Shown here one piece after another: positions 1-6,976 of a stretch of 64,000 bases of DNA; within the stretch, counting starts at the first letter, position 1; each line of letters opens with the position of its first letter. This stretch comes from Albimonas marina. Lineage in GTDB: Bacteria; Pseudomonadota; Alphaproteobacteria; Rhodobacterales; Rhodobacteraceae. Made by a program: the position numbers and the translations under genes. A model generated the notes under the pieces. The model did no database searches. It had not been told where the DNA came from and saw only the letters and a list, made by a program, of their open reading frames with translations. Where the stretch lies: contig NZ_JARHUC010000007.1 of NCBI RefSeq assembly GCF_029223255.1, forward strand, positions 1-64,000, read 5' to 3'.

Positions 1-84
1 CTCGAGCCCATAGGCAATGTGCCGCCCGCAGAAGCCGAAGCCGCATTCCACGCTGCGCTGGAAACGCGCGATGTGGCCGCGTAG
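1..84 (+). CDS. C-terminal end of an unidentified protein (partial)
   Basis: An open frame enters from the left edge and stops at TAG (82-84), giving 27 residues that end in ETRDVAA. It lies directly before a truncated PIN-domain gene, which would fit the antitoxin or regulator partner of a PIN toxin, but too little is left to assign a family. Whether it is the end of an intact gene or itself a fragment cannot be decided from this window. Confidence 0.35.
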   Translation, partial: LEPIGNVPPAEAEAAFHAALETRDVAA

Positions 85-88
85 CTAA

Positions 89-418
89 CGAACATCGGCC
101 TCCGGCAGACCCGGAGCGGTTCACCTGTCCGCGAACGACTGCTTCGCACTGGTCGCCACCGCCCACCATGCCGATGGTGTTCTTCTGACTGGCGACGGCA
201 CCCTCCGGAAGGTGGCAGCAAGCCGGGACGTTCGAGTTCACGGGGTGCTGTGGGTGGTCGACCAACTGCATGCGGGAGGCTTCTGCGAGCCCGATCTCCT
301 GGTCTCAGCGCTCACGACATGGCGAGATGACTCCTCAGTATTTCTTCCGCCCGACAAGATTGAGGCGCTGATGATGGCTGTCAGTGAGGGCATTCCATCG
401 AATTCCTATTCGAATTGA
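89..418 (+). pseudogene. 5'-truncated PIN-domain toxin remnant
   Basis: The frame from 89 to the TGA at 416-418 reads as the C-terminal half of a PIN-type nuclease: a segment like LSANDCFALVATA, then LLTGDGTLRKVA containing the late acidic position, then GVLWVVDQL. In this family the first catalytic Asp lies in a beta strand near the N terminus. That half is absent, because the frame is closed by a stop at 86-88 and no ATG or convincing start with a ribosome site precedes the conserved part. A GTG at 212 would give only 68 residues and would drop the conserved segment. I infer a decayed toxin gene at the edge of the low-GC island. A functional short form cannot be fully excluded. Confidence 0.5.
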
Positions 419-485
419 GCTAGTCGGTGGGAATTGGCTCGCTGCGGCGAGTGTGCCTGGTCAGAAAGCCGAAAGGAGCCGGAAA

Positions 486-980
486 GTGACTATCAGCAGT
501 GCCGAGCGGGAGAGCATTCGGATAGCTCACCTCACCATGATCCAAGGTGTCATAGCGCGCATGGGCTCAAATTCCTTTACGCTGAAAGCGCTCTCTGCAA
601 CTTTTGGCAGCGCTTCTGTCGCAATCATGGCGTCTGCAGACAACCCATCTTCGATCTATGCTGTCGCAGCAATTGTGCCAATGGCAATATTCTGGTTCAT
701 GGACGCGAAATATCTTCGGCTGGAAAAGGCATATAGGACGCTCTACGACCGAGTCCGAAAAAGTGACGAAATCGAAGCTTACAGCCTCGACGCTCGAGAA
801 ATTCTCAAGGACACTCCATCGGCGATCCGGCTTGCGCTGTCGTGGTCTGTGTGCTGGTTTTACATTGCCATATTGCTAGCGCTGGGGGCAGTTTCAGTAA
901 TCATTTTAACCAGTGCGGAAGGCGATGGGGCCTGTGTCGTTGGGGAGAGAACTGCCAATGTTTCACTCCTTAGGCTGTGA
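486..980 (+). CDS. Three-helix membrane protein paired with TIR protein
   Basis: GTG start at 486, chosen because AGGAG lies at 474-478 with seven bases of spacing; the longer in-frame extension has no such site. The 164-residue product has a short N-terminal helix containing TMIQGVIARMGSNSF, a hydrophobic pair at about residues 32-50 and 56-75 ending in FWFMDAKYLRLEKAYRTLYD, a polar linker, and a third hydrophobic segment at about 122-146. I recognise this pattern (MIQGVI.RM..NSF...K followed by FW..D...L..E...R.LY) as a membrane protein often found beside ThsB-like TIR genes; the exact family name is not certain. Its stop lies 8 bases before the TIR start. By analogy with Thoeris systems it would be the membrane-acting effector triggered by a TIR-made signal, which is inference. 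GC is well below the chromosome. Confidence 0.7.
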   Translation: MTISSAERESIRIAHLTMIQGVIARMGSNSFTLKALSATFGSASVAIMASADNPSSIYAVAAIVPMAIFWFMDAKYLRLEKAYRTLYDRVRKSDEIEAYSLDAREILKDTPSAIRLALSWSVCWFYIAILLALGAVSVIILTSAEGDGACVVGERTANVSLLRL

Positions 981-988
981 GGTGGAAA

Positions 989-1477
989 ATGGAAAAGCGG
1001 AAACATGTATTCATAAGCCATCATCATAATGATGACGAGCATGTCGACAAGTTCACGAAGATTATGAAGTCAAAATCTTACGACGTGCGAAACTCATCTG
1101 TTCGAATGAAACCGGCAAACCAACGAAGAATGGAGGAGGGGCGAGTTTCGGACGAAACTATCAAGCGGATTCTCCGAATGAAGATGAACTGGGCAGGCAC
1201 TGTTGTCGTCCTCATCGGAAAGGAGACACACGCACGCCCCTGGGTCGATTGGGAGATACGGCAGGCAAATCGGCTGGGGAAGCGGATCGTTGGGGTGTAT
1301 CTTCGGGGCGGCTCTGAGGCGGACGTGCCGGACGCGTTGAACGACTACGGCGCTGCATTGGTGAAGTGGCATCCCGATAGCATCGTCGGAGCAGTAGAGG
1401 GCGAAATAAATCGTTTTGAAGACCCGGATGGCAAACTTCGGGTGGCGATTCATGGTGCGAGCACTTCGCAATGCTGA
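989..1477 (+). CDS. TIR-domain protein, MTH538/ThsB-like
   Basis: ATG at 989 is preferred to the in-frame GTG at 977 because GAGGTGG (979-985) sits just upstream. The product is 162 residues and consists almost entirely of one TIR-like domain: the first strand KHVFISHHHNDDEHV (5-19), a following SSV loop near 36-38, a central strand TVVVLIGKET (71-80), and the helix with WVDWEIRQA (85-93), in which Glu89 occupies the usual NADase glutamate position. IVGVYLRGG follows. This is the DUF1863/MTH538 branch that includes ThsB of Thoeris defence, where infection triggers production of a cyclic ADP-ribose-type signal. Enzyme activity and signal identity are inferred from the family. It overlaps the next gene by seven bases, so the two are probably translationally coupled. 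Confidence 0.85.
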   Translation: MEKRKHVFISHHHNDDEHVDKFTKIMKSKSYDVRNSSVRMKPANQRRMEEGRVSDETIKRILRMKMNWAGTVVVLIGKETHARPWVDWEIRQANRLGKRIVGVYLRGGSEADVPDALNDYGAALVKWHPDSIVGAVEGEINRFEDPDGKLRVAIHGASTSQC

Positions 1478-2142
1478 CCGAAGCCGCGATCAAGTCTCAT
1501 GTGTATATGTATGTTGTGGACCGTGACTTCGGGTTTGCGCCGAACCCGTTCCATGGCTCCTGCACTTTGGCGTGTTGCATGTATCGACTGCGATCAACTG
1601 CAAGCGTTGGAGACTGGGTATTCGGTATGGGCGGCTCCCGCCTTAAAGCAACGGGCAGATGCATTTTTGGAATGAAGGTTACGCAAACATTAACATTTGA
1701 GGAGTATTGGCTATCGGACGAATACGCGGTCAAGAAGCCGGTGCGAAATGGTAGTCGCGCAATGATGATGGGCGACAATATCTACTATCGACCCGACGTA
1801 ACCGCTAGCTGGCAGCAGGCAAATTCTCATCATAGCTATCCGGATGGCACGCCAAATGAATCAAATGTCCGGAAAGATACAAAGACAAACAAAGTGCTCA
1901 TTTCAAAGAAATTTGTATACTTTGGTCGAGAGGCACCAGTGGTGCCTGCGGAAATTCTCGAAGGGATGGGTTACGAGAACCGCATTGGCCATAGGAAATT
2001 TTCTAGGCAAGAGGCGGCTGAAATCGTAAATTGGTTTCGCGATACTACGCGCGGCGTGGGGCGGTTGATACTGGGCGACCCCTTTGATTTTAGAAACAGC
2101 GACGCTCGCTATTCGGCAGAAGGGAACAAGATAATATCATAG
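1471..2142 (+). CDS. Nmad2-like nucleotide-modification-associated protein
   Basis: ATG at 1471 lies inside the end of the TIR gene. The 223-residue protein matches my memory of the Nmad2 domain (nucleotide modification associated domain 2): YVVDRDFGFAPNPF (14-27), CTLACC (31-36), a GDWVFGMGG strand (47-55), LTFEEYW (74-80), GDNIYY (101-106), NSHHSYPDG (118-126), then VLISKKFVYFG (142-152). Nmad domains were predicted from genome context to act in systems that modify or recognise modified DNA bases; no biochemical activity is established here. Its place as third gene of a TIR-membrane operon suggests a sensor, regulator or accessory component of the same defence unit. It ends 8 bases before the stop of the convergent glycosylase gene. 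Confidence 0.65.
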   Translation: MLTEAAIKSHVYMYVVDRDFGFAPNPFHGSCTLACCMYRLRSTASVGDWVFGMGGSRLKATGRCIFGMKVTQTLTFEEYWLSDEYAVKKPVRNGSRAMMMGDNIYYRPDVTASWQQANSHHSYPDGTPNESNVRKDTKTNKVLISKKFVYFGREAPVVPAEILEGMGYENRIGHRKFSRQEAAEIVNWFRDTTRGVGRLILGDPFDFRNSDARYSAEGNKIIS

Positions 2143-2150
2143 GCTACCCC

Positions 2151-2843
2151 TCAAAGTAGCGGGAGTTGCTGGCTGTTTGATTGAGTGTCGGTGGTGAGAT
2201 TATACTCGGCTTCGATTTGCCGGATAAATTCAGCTTGCCCCCCATAGCTGGGGTGGCGGAGGGCAATTGGCGACAGGTCACTTGAGGAGAGGCAATATTG
2301 GGCGTCGCGCCCGATCGAATATATCCTCTCTGGCCCAATGATTTCCATTACCGCGTCCAATACCCACATAAGAGCGGTTCGTTCAGACGCCGTATGGCAC
2401 CTATTTGTGAGCGGGCGGCCCTGCTCGTGAGGATGAAGTGGGAAGACATTCCACATAAAAACAGGCTCGCCAACGCGGCTTGCCATCCGCCAGATCACCG
2501 TTGATGTGCGTTCGCTCATCACCGGGCCGTGGGTTGATTTCTGAAGTGGGACTCCGCCGAGTAGCGCGCTGTAGTCAGATAGGTGCGCCTCGTCGGTGAG
2601 AGCCAATCCCGTCCTTCTTCCACCCCTATAGCCGAGGTCCCGAGCAATCCAAACTGTCCGCACGTTTAGTGTCACGGCGGCGACAAGGGCGGACTTAAGG
2701 TTCATTCGCCTAATGCTCGCCGCATCTGCCATGTCGCAATCTTCGCACCTGTCAGAATAAGGATTGAAGACGTTGGGCAGGCGAACATTCGCAATGGCGC
2801 AGATGAATGAGTCAATTGAATCCATCTCTCTCATCCGAGTCAT
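2151..2843 (-). CDS. Uracil-DNA-glycosylase-superfamily protein
   Basis: The 230-residue product has the order of motifs of the UDG superfamily: a glycine-rich first motif ARDLGYRGGRRTG (67-79), Glu111 with STVIW nearby, WNVFPLHPH (131-139), NRCHTASE (147-154) and RHPSYGG (196-202) as the His-containing second motif. The first motif usually reads GEAPGYRG; here it is ARDLGYRGG, so the acidic residue and Pro are changed. It is last in a leftward operon behind a dUTPase-fold gene (48-bp gap). UDG-like proteins remove bases from DNA, and at least one (Brig1) is a reported phage-defence glycosylase acting on glucosylated hydroxymethylcytosine. A defence role is therefore plausible but inferred. 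The start is uncertain; Met4 and Met7 are also possible and none has a strong ribosome site. Confidence 0.65.
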   Translation of the reverse strand: MTRMREMDSIDSFICAIANVRLPNVFNPYSDRCEDCDMADAASIRRMNLKSALVAAVTLNVRTVWIARDLGYRGGRRTGLALTDEAHLSDYSALLGGVPLQKSTHGPVMSERTSTVIWRMASRVGEPVFMWNVFPLHPHEQGRPLTNRCHTASERTALMWVLDAVMEIIGPERIYSIGRDAQYCLSSSDLSPIALRHPSYGGQAEFIRQIEAEYNLTTDTQSNSQQLPLL

Positions 2844-2891
2844 GATCTTAGTCTGCGCGTTGCGCCAGGAGGGCGTGTTGGTGCCATTGCG

Positions 2892-3617
2892 CTACTCTCT
2901 CTCGTCCGCTGTAGGCTGCTGCGCGCTGGGCGGGGCAGACGTATCTGTTTGGTATTTCGGGAAGTAGTAGCCACCCGCAATGCCAGCAACAATCGTGAGA
3001 ACTGCTGCCGCAGTCATCGCGTAGGTTCTTACTTTTTGCAACTCGTCTCGAAGTTCCGAAATGCGTTCTGTTAGCTGGTAGGCTGTAAGGGCTTCCCCTG
3101 CGATGCCGTTAACTATGTCGCTCGAAATATGATCCAAGTCATTCGGAATCTTGCCCGTTTCTGTGAATGAGTGTGGAACTTCCGCATCGAGATCGGCAAT
3201 CCAGATTGAGAAAATTTCATCTCCGTGACGAATGTTGATATGCTTGGGTCCGGCGTTGAATACAGCAAATATGAGATTCCCGGAGTATCCGGGATTAACT
3301 TGGAATCCTGAAACATTGACGAGGCCGAGAAACTTCAGGGATGCACGTATCGATATGAAGCCAATCGCTGACTTTGAAATGTATACGCGCTCGTCGGTTA
3401 GAATGTAGGCAAACTGACCGGGCTGAATGACAAAAGAGCGCCCCCTGTCAAGCTTATTAGACGTGGAGGAGCCGCTGCCATTTATAAAATACTCGCATCC
3501 CACGGATAGTCTATATCCGGCGGCTTCAACTCTACCTTCATCCCAAGGGAAGACTGGGCCCTTCCTGTAGCCCTTTGCGCCTTCGCTCAGCCAGCGCTGT
3601 CTGCCCCAGAAGCTCAC
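2892..3617 (-). CDS. Membrane-anchored dCTP-deaminase/dUTPase-fold protein
   Basis: GTG start at 3617, four bases after the upstream stop, with GAGGTAG in the end of that gene as ribosome site. Of 241 residues, about 30-145 form a dUTPase/dCTP-deaminase beta fold: AAGYRLSVGCE (32-42), IQPGQFAYILTDE (64-76), RASLKFLGL (91-99), FQVNPGYSG (105-113), IRHGDEIFSIWI (129-140). Dcd enzymes carry VDPG and a catalytic Glu in a LEFYN-type segment; here these read VNPG and FAVFN, with Ala118 at the Glu position, so catalysis is doubtful. A short coiled coil (182-198) and one membrane helix (199-219) follow, which ordinary Dcd lacks. dCTP deaminases are known anti-phage effectors. This could instead be a nucleotide-binding sensor or effector on the membrane (inference). 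Confidence 0.7.
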   Translation of the reverse strand: MSFWGRQRWLSEGAKGYRKGPVFPWDEGRVEAAGYRLSVGCEYFINGSGSSTSNKLDRGRSFVIQPGQFAYILTDERVYISKSAIGFISIRASLKFLGLVNVSGFQVNPGYSGNLIFAVFNAGPKHINIRHGDEIFSIWIADLDAEVPHSFTETGKIPNDLDHISSDIVNGIAGEALTAYQLTERISELRDELQKVRTYAMTAAAVLTIVAGIAGGYYFPKYQTDTSAPPSAQQPTADERE

Positions 3618-3621
3618 GCCG

Positions 3622-4104
3622 CTACCTCACGAAAAATTGGCGTTGTTTAAGTTGCTGCCGTCGCTGGTCGAGCAGTGTCGAAATATTGACGTCGGCCGAG
3701 TTGGTCCAGTCAATAAGAAGATTGAATATGTCTTGGTTCGCGCGCCGAGCGGCATCCAAAAAGGGTTCTTGATGGTCAATTTTTTCCGCGCAGTCACAGA
3801 AGCGTCCGGAAGCATCTGCAAGAGTTGACAAGAGAGGTGCCCTTTCCGCACTCGGAGTGTGAGCTAGTTCTTGGTGTAGGCAGTTCGCGGCACTTAAGGT
3901 TATAAGAATTGCGTCGGTAACAGTTTGCTCAATCGTTTTTTCTTCGCAATCCCCTCTCGCAATCCTGCCTACATACTTGGCAAAATGGAGGGCGTAGTGC
4001 TTTAGCCTATCATTTTTGTGCAGCGAAATGACATCAAAATGATATCGAAGGTCGTGTTGATATTGGTCGCGCTGCCATTCAATAAGGTTTTTGTTGTTGT
4101 GCAT
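3622..4104 (-). CDS. Small all-helical protein, possibly MazG-like
   Basis: First gene of the leftward island operon; ATG at 4104 preceded by AAGGG. The 160-residue protein is predicted all helical, with an N-terminal block EWQRDQYQHDLRYHFD followed by RLKHYALHFAKYVGRI and, after a short loop, CEEKTIEQTVTDAILITL. Two helices carrying His, Glu and Asp separated in this way resemble the all-alpha NTP pyrophosphohydrolase (MazG) layout, but the signature EExxE is not clear, so this is a guess. The tight linkage to a dUTPase-fold protein and a glycosylase points to a role around nucleotides. GC is low, as in the rest of the island. Confidence 0.5.
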   Translation of the reverse strand: MHNNKNLIEWQRDQYQHDLRYHFDVISLHKNDRLKHYALHFAKYVGRIARGDCEEKTIEQTVTDAILITLSAANCLHQELAHTPSAERAPLLSTLADASGRFCDCAEKIDHQEPFLDAARRANQDIFNLLIDWTNSADVNISTLLDQRRQQLKQRQFFVR

Positions 4105-4377
4105 GGTGCACCCTTTTTGCGCGTTCGTCGGGCAGAGATGGCGAAATCAGCCGCAATGGATTCGCTTCTTGTGACTTGGGATACTTGCTCAAGCGCTTAG
4201 CGTGGCGTGGTTCCTACTGCACAGTATCCAACGCATCTCTTTCGGGTGCGCCGTCCCTGTCAAGGGACCGATGAGGATTTGCGGAAGGACATTGCGGGCC
4301 GCGAGCGACACACAGCTACATACCGACGCTGTCGCGGCCTTCGTTCCTGCGTGAGCTTCGTAGCGAGAACCGCGTCC
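4105..4377. other. Intergenic segment of the island
   Basis: No gene is seen on either strand that I would defend. It must hold the promoter for the leftward operon that starts at 4104, and the run-out of the recombinase gene. No copy of the tRNA-Leu 3' end is present here, so this is not the outer attachment site of the island. Confidence 0.5.
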
Positions 4378-5589
4378 TTAGCCGCTGAGCGCTGGCTCCG
4401 GCGCATCCCGCAGCTTCTCCAGCGTGAAGCCCGAGCCGTAGGCCCCGTCGACCCCACGGCTCAATTCGTGGCCCAGGATGGCGTTCTGGAGGTCATGCGG
4501 GGCTCCGGTGTTGCGGAGGGTGTCCTTGAGGCTGTGGCGCAGGCTGTGGACGGTCTGGCGGTTGTTCTTCCGCTCCTCCTTGAGGTGCTTCATCAGGGCC
4601 TGGCTCAGGCTGTCGGGGCCGCGGCCCTCGGCATAGCGAGGGAACAGCAACCGGGTGGTGCGGGGCAGGGTGCGGGCGAGCGTGAGGCCGTCGCCCAGCA
4701 GAGGCACCCTTCGCTCGCTCCAGGCGTTCTTCAGGCGTCGCCAGGGCTTCGGCTCGATCACCATGTGGGGAACGTCGTCGTCGAGGCGAAGATCGGAGGC
4801 TTCAAGGCCCGCCACCTCGGACAGCCTCGCGCCGGTGTGGTGGAGCAGAGTCCAGACCTGCAGGAGTTCCGGTCGGCGGGCGGTCGCGAGGCGGGCATAC
4901 ATCGCGTCGATCACCTCCTTGGGGAGGGGTAGGCGAAGCTGGCGGCGGCTGAGACCCTCTTCGTCCTGCGGCATCGATAGTCCGGAGAACGGCGAGCGCG
5001 GGTCGAGGTCGTGTTCCAGCGCCATCAGGCGGAACACCGCGGAGAGGTCGGAGAGGCGGCGCTTCACCGTGATCGGCTTCACGCCGGTGCCCAGCATGTG
5101 GTCGCGGATGGCGCGGGCGTCCTGCCGCTTGATCTCGGTCAGCGGGCGATCCTCCTTCAACACTTTCAGGGCGATGGTGCGGACCCGGGCGATGGCCAGT
5201 TCCTGCTGGTGGCGCTCGGTCGGGTCATCCTTGCGCCGCTCCGCAAGGTAGAACTCGAACGCCTCGCATAGCGTCGGGGACGAGGGAGCCGGAGGCTTTC
5301 GAGGAGACGTCTCCTGCGGCAGCGGCAGAGGGACCGCCGCGAAAGCCTGACAGGGGCGCAAATCCGGTAGGGCGCGCAGACGGCGGTGACCGCGGATCAG
5401 GGATTCGGCGAAGGCGTGGACCTCGGCGTAATTCGCCAGAGCCTCGGCCTGGGTCTTCCCGATCACCCGGGTGAACTCCCGACGCCCGTCGAGAATCGGC
5501 CTCACCGTCTGAGGAATCCGCCTTCGATAGACGAAATGTCCCGAACGGCGTTCGATCCGGATGTGGAGGAGGTCGATCTGCAGTCCCAT
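4378..5589 (-). CDS. Tyrosine recombinase / integrase
   Basis: The 403-residue protein is a phage-type integrase. It has an N-terminal arm-binding region (RRSGHFVYRRRIP near residue 15), a SAM-like core-binding domain around 120-220, and a catalytic domain with HHTGARLSEVAGLE (Arg I), HSLRHSLKDT (His-x-x-Arg), LGHE (His III) and a Tyr in GAYGSGF near the end. It starts 89 bp from the 3' end of tRNA-Leu(GAG) and is transcribed away from it, the standard arrangement of an island integrated at a tRNA. Its GC is higher than that of the defence genes, so the integrase and its cargo probably have different histories. Likely role: site-specific integration and excision of the island lying to the left. 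Confidence 0.92.
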   Translation of the reverse strand: MGLQIDLLHIRIERRSGHFVYRRRIPQTVRPILDGRREFTRVIGKTQAEALANYAEVHAFAESLIRGHRRLRALPDLRPCQAFAAVPLPLPQETSPRKPPAPSSPTLCEAFEFYLAERRKDDPTERHQQELAIARVRTIALKVLKEDRPLTEIKRQDARAIRDHMLGTGVKPITVKRRLSDLSAVFRLMALEHDLDPRSPFSGLSMPQDEEGLSRRQLRLPLPKEVIDAMYARLATARRPELLQVWTLLHHTGARLSEVAGLEASDLRLDDDVPHMVIEPKPWRRLKNAWSERRVPLLGDGLTLARTLPRTTRLLFPRYAEGRGPDSLSQALMKHLKEERKNNRQTVHSLRHSLKDTLRNTGAPHDLQNAILGHELSRGVDGAYGSGFTLEKLRDAPEPALSG

Positions 5590-5648
5590 GACGGCCCCGG
5601 CTGTGGAGTCAGCGTGTAGGCGTAGGGACTGCAGAACTCGAAATAAGA

Positions 5649-5670
5649 CTTAGCATTCAACATACTAAGC
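5649..5670 (-). terminator. Weak hairpin behind tRNA-Leu(GAG)
   Basis: On the minus strand CTTAG and CTAAG flank an 11-12 base loop and are followed by TCTTATTTC. It lies a few bases beyond the tRNA 3' end and may end tRNA transcription. The stem is only five pairs, so support is modest. Confidence 0.35.
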
Positions 5671-5678
5671 CTGCCTGA

Positions 5679-5765
5679 TGGTGCGGTCGAGAAGACTCGA
5701 ACTTCCACGGGAGTTACCCCACAGCGACCTCAACGCTGCGCGTCTACCAATTCCGCCACGACCGC
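5679..5765 (-). tRNA. tRNA-Leu (anticodon GAG)
   Basis: Read on the minus strand: 7-bp acceptor stem GCGGTCG pairing with CGACCGC, discriminator A, encoded CCA (5679-5681), a leucine-type D arm, anticodon stem CAGCG/CGCTG with loop TTGAGGT (anticodon GAG), a long variable arm typical of tRNA-Leu, and a T arm with GTTCGAGTC. Its 3' end faces the integrase at 5589, so the 3' part of this gene is the likely attachment site of the island. Confidence 0.95.
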
Positions 5766-6299
5766 GGCCTCATCAGGCGGCGCGTCCTCTAGCACCCGCC
5801 GAGAGGCTTGTGAAGACCCCTGCGCGCGCCGCGGCGAGGTTCCTTGCGTCAAGCGATGCAGAAAGTTCGGAGAGGGTCGGGCGCGGACGGCGGAGGAGAG
5901 GACGATTGGAGGGCTCCGGTTCCGACCCACACATCGGTTCCGGAGCCCCCGGACCGGCCGGCGCCCCCACGACGCCTCCCGGTCCCCCCCGGCGCCTGCC
6001 GCATCCCCCAAGGGACGGCGGCGCCTGTTCGGATCTCGTCCGCCGCGCGATCCGGTCCGTGCCGCGCGCTCGGGGAGCGCCGCGGCGACGCCGGTCCGCG
6101 CGTCGTGGGACCTTGATGGAGCGCGGGGCGTGACAGCAGCGTGATGGAATCGCGTCCGGAACGGGGGCATGCCCCGCGCGGCGTTTCTTTTTTCCGCGGG
6201 CCGGCGGCGCGTGGCGCCCACGCAACGCTTGCCGCAGGGGCCGGGCGGAGCGATACACCGCCCGCGGCCCGCAGGCGGCCGCGCGGGCAGGGAGCCGCC
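5766..6299. other. Intergenic region with a strong inverted repeat
   Basis: No protein gene is supported in this 534-bp stretch; the open frames across it have no family features. It holds a clear inverted repeat at 5911-5948, with arms GGGCTCCGGTTCCGA and TCGGTTCCGGAGCCC (two-base internal mismatch) around an 8-base loop. It also holds the upstream regions of the tRNA (minus strand) and of lipB (plus strand). The role of the hairpin is unknown. Confidence 0.5.
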
Positions 6300-6956
6300 A
6301 TGCCGGAGTGGCGCATCAGCGAGGGGCTCGTCCCCTATCCCGTGGCGCTGGAGGAGATGGAGGCGCGCGTCGCCGCCATCCGCGAGGGCCGCGCGGACGA
6401 GCTCGTCTGGCTGCTGGAGCATCCGCCCCTCTACACCGCCGGCACCTCGGCCCGGCCCGAGGACCTGCTGGATCCCGACCGCTTCCCCGTCTTCCAGGCG
6501 CGGCGCGGGGGCGAATACACCTATCACGGCCCCGGGCAGCGGGTGGCCTACGCGATGCTCGACCTCAACCGCCGCGGCCGCGACCTGCGGGTGTTCGTGG
6601 GACGGCTCGAGGAGTGGGTGATTCGAACCCTCGCCGCCTTCGGCGTGACGGGGGAGCGTCGCCCGGGCCGCGTCGGCGTCTGGGTGGCGCGCCCGGAGAA
6701 GGCGCCCGGTCCCGACGGCGCGCCGGCCGAGGACAAGATCGCCGCCATCGGCCTGCGCCTGCGCGGCTGGGTCAGCTTCCACGGCGTCTCGATCAACCTC
6801 GAGCCGGAGCTGGAGCATTTCTCGGGGATCGTGCCCTGCGGGATCGCCGGCTACGGGGTGACCTCGCTGGCCGACCTGGGGCTGATCGTGTCGATGCCCG
6901 AGCTCGACATGGCCCTGCGCGAGGCGTTCGAGGAGGTGTTCGGCCCGGCCGGATGA
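6300..6956 (+). CDS. lipB: Octanoyltransferase LipB
   Basis: ATG at 6300 with GGAG at 6291-6294, giving 218 residues, normal for LipB. The enzyme moves octanoyl from acyl carrier protein to lipoyl-dependent enzymes in the cytoplasm, the first step of lipoate synthesis. Visible family features are [18 protein letters not shown] (33-50), [12 protein letters not shown] near 70-80, the catalytic Lys in [23 protein letters not shown], and the catalytic Cys in [14 protein letters not shown]. An earlier in-frame ATG at 6141 would add 53 residues with no family match. It is monocistronic, with the next gene on the opposite strand. Confidence 0.96.
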   Translation: MPEWRISEGLVPYPVALEEMEARVAAIREGRADELVWLLEHPPLYTAGTSARPEDLLDPDRFPVFQARRGGEYTYHGPGQRVAYAMLDLNRRGRDLRVFVGRLEEWVIRTLAAFGVTGERRPGRVGVWVARPEKAPGPDGAPAEDKIAAIGLRLRGWVSFHGVSINLEPELEHFSGIVPCGIAGYGVTSLADLGLIVSMPELDMALREAFEEVFGPAG

Positions 6957-6976
6957 GGCCGGGCCGCGCGCCCCGC

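Noticed and set aside
4378-5589. Possibility that the recombinase is an integron integrase or XerC/D
   Set aside because: Lacks the extra integron helix and has an arm-binding N-terminal domain; tRNA-adjacent position fits a genomic-island integrase.
6141-6299. N-terminal extension of LipB
   Set aside because: Arg/Ala/Gly-rich with no similarity to the family; GGAG precedes the ATG at 6300.
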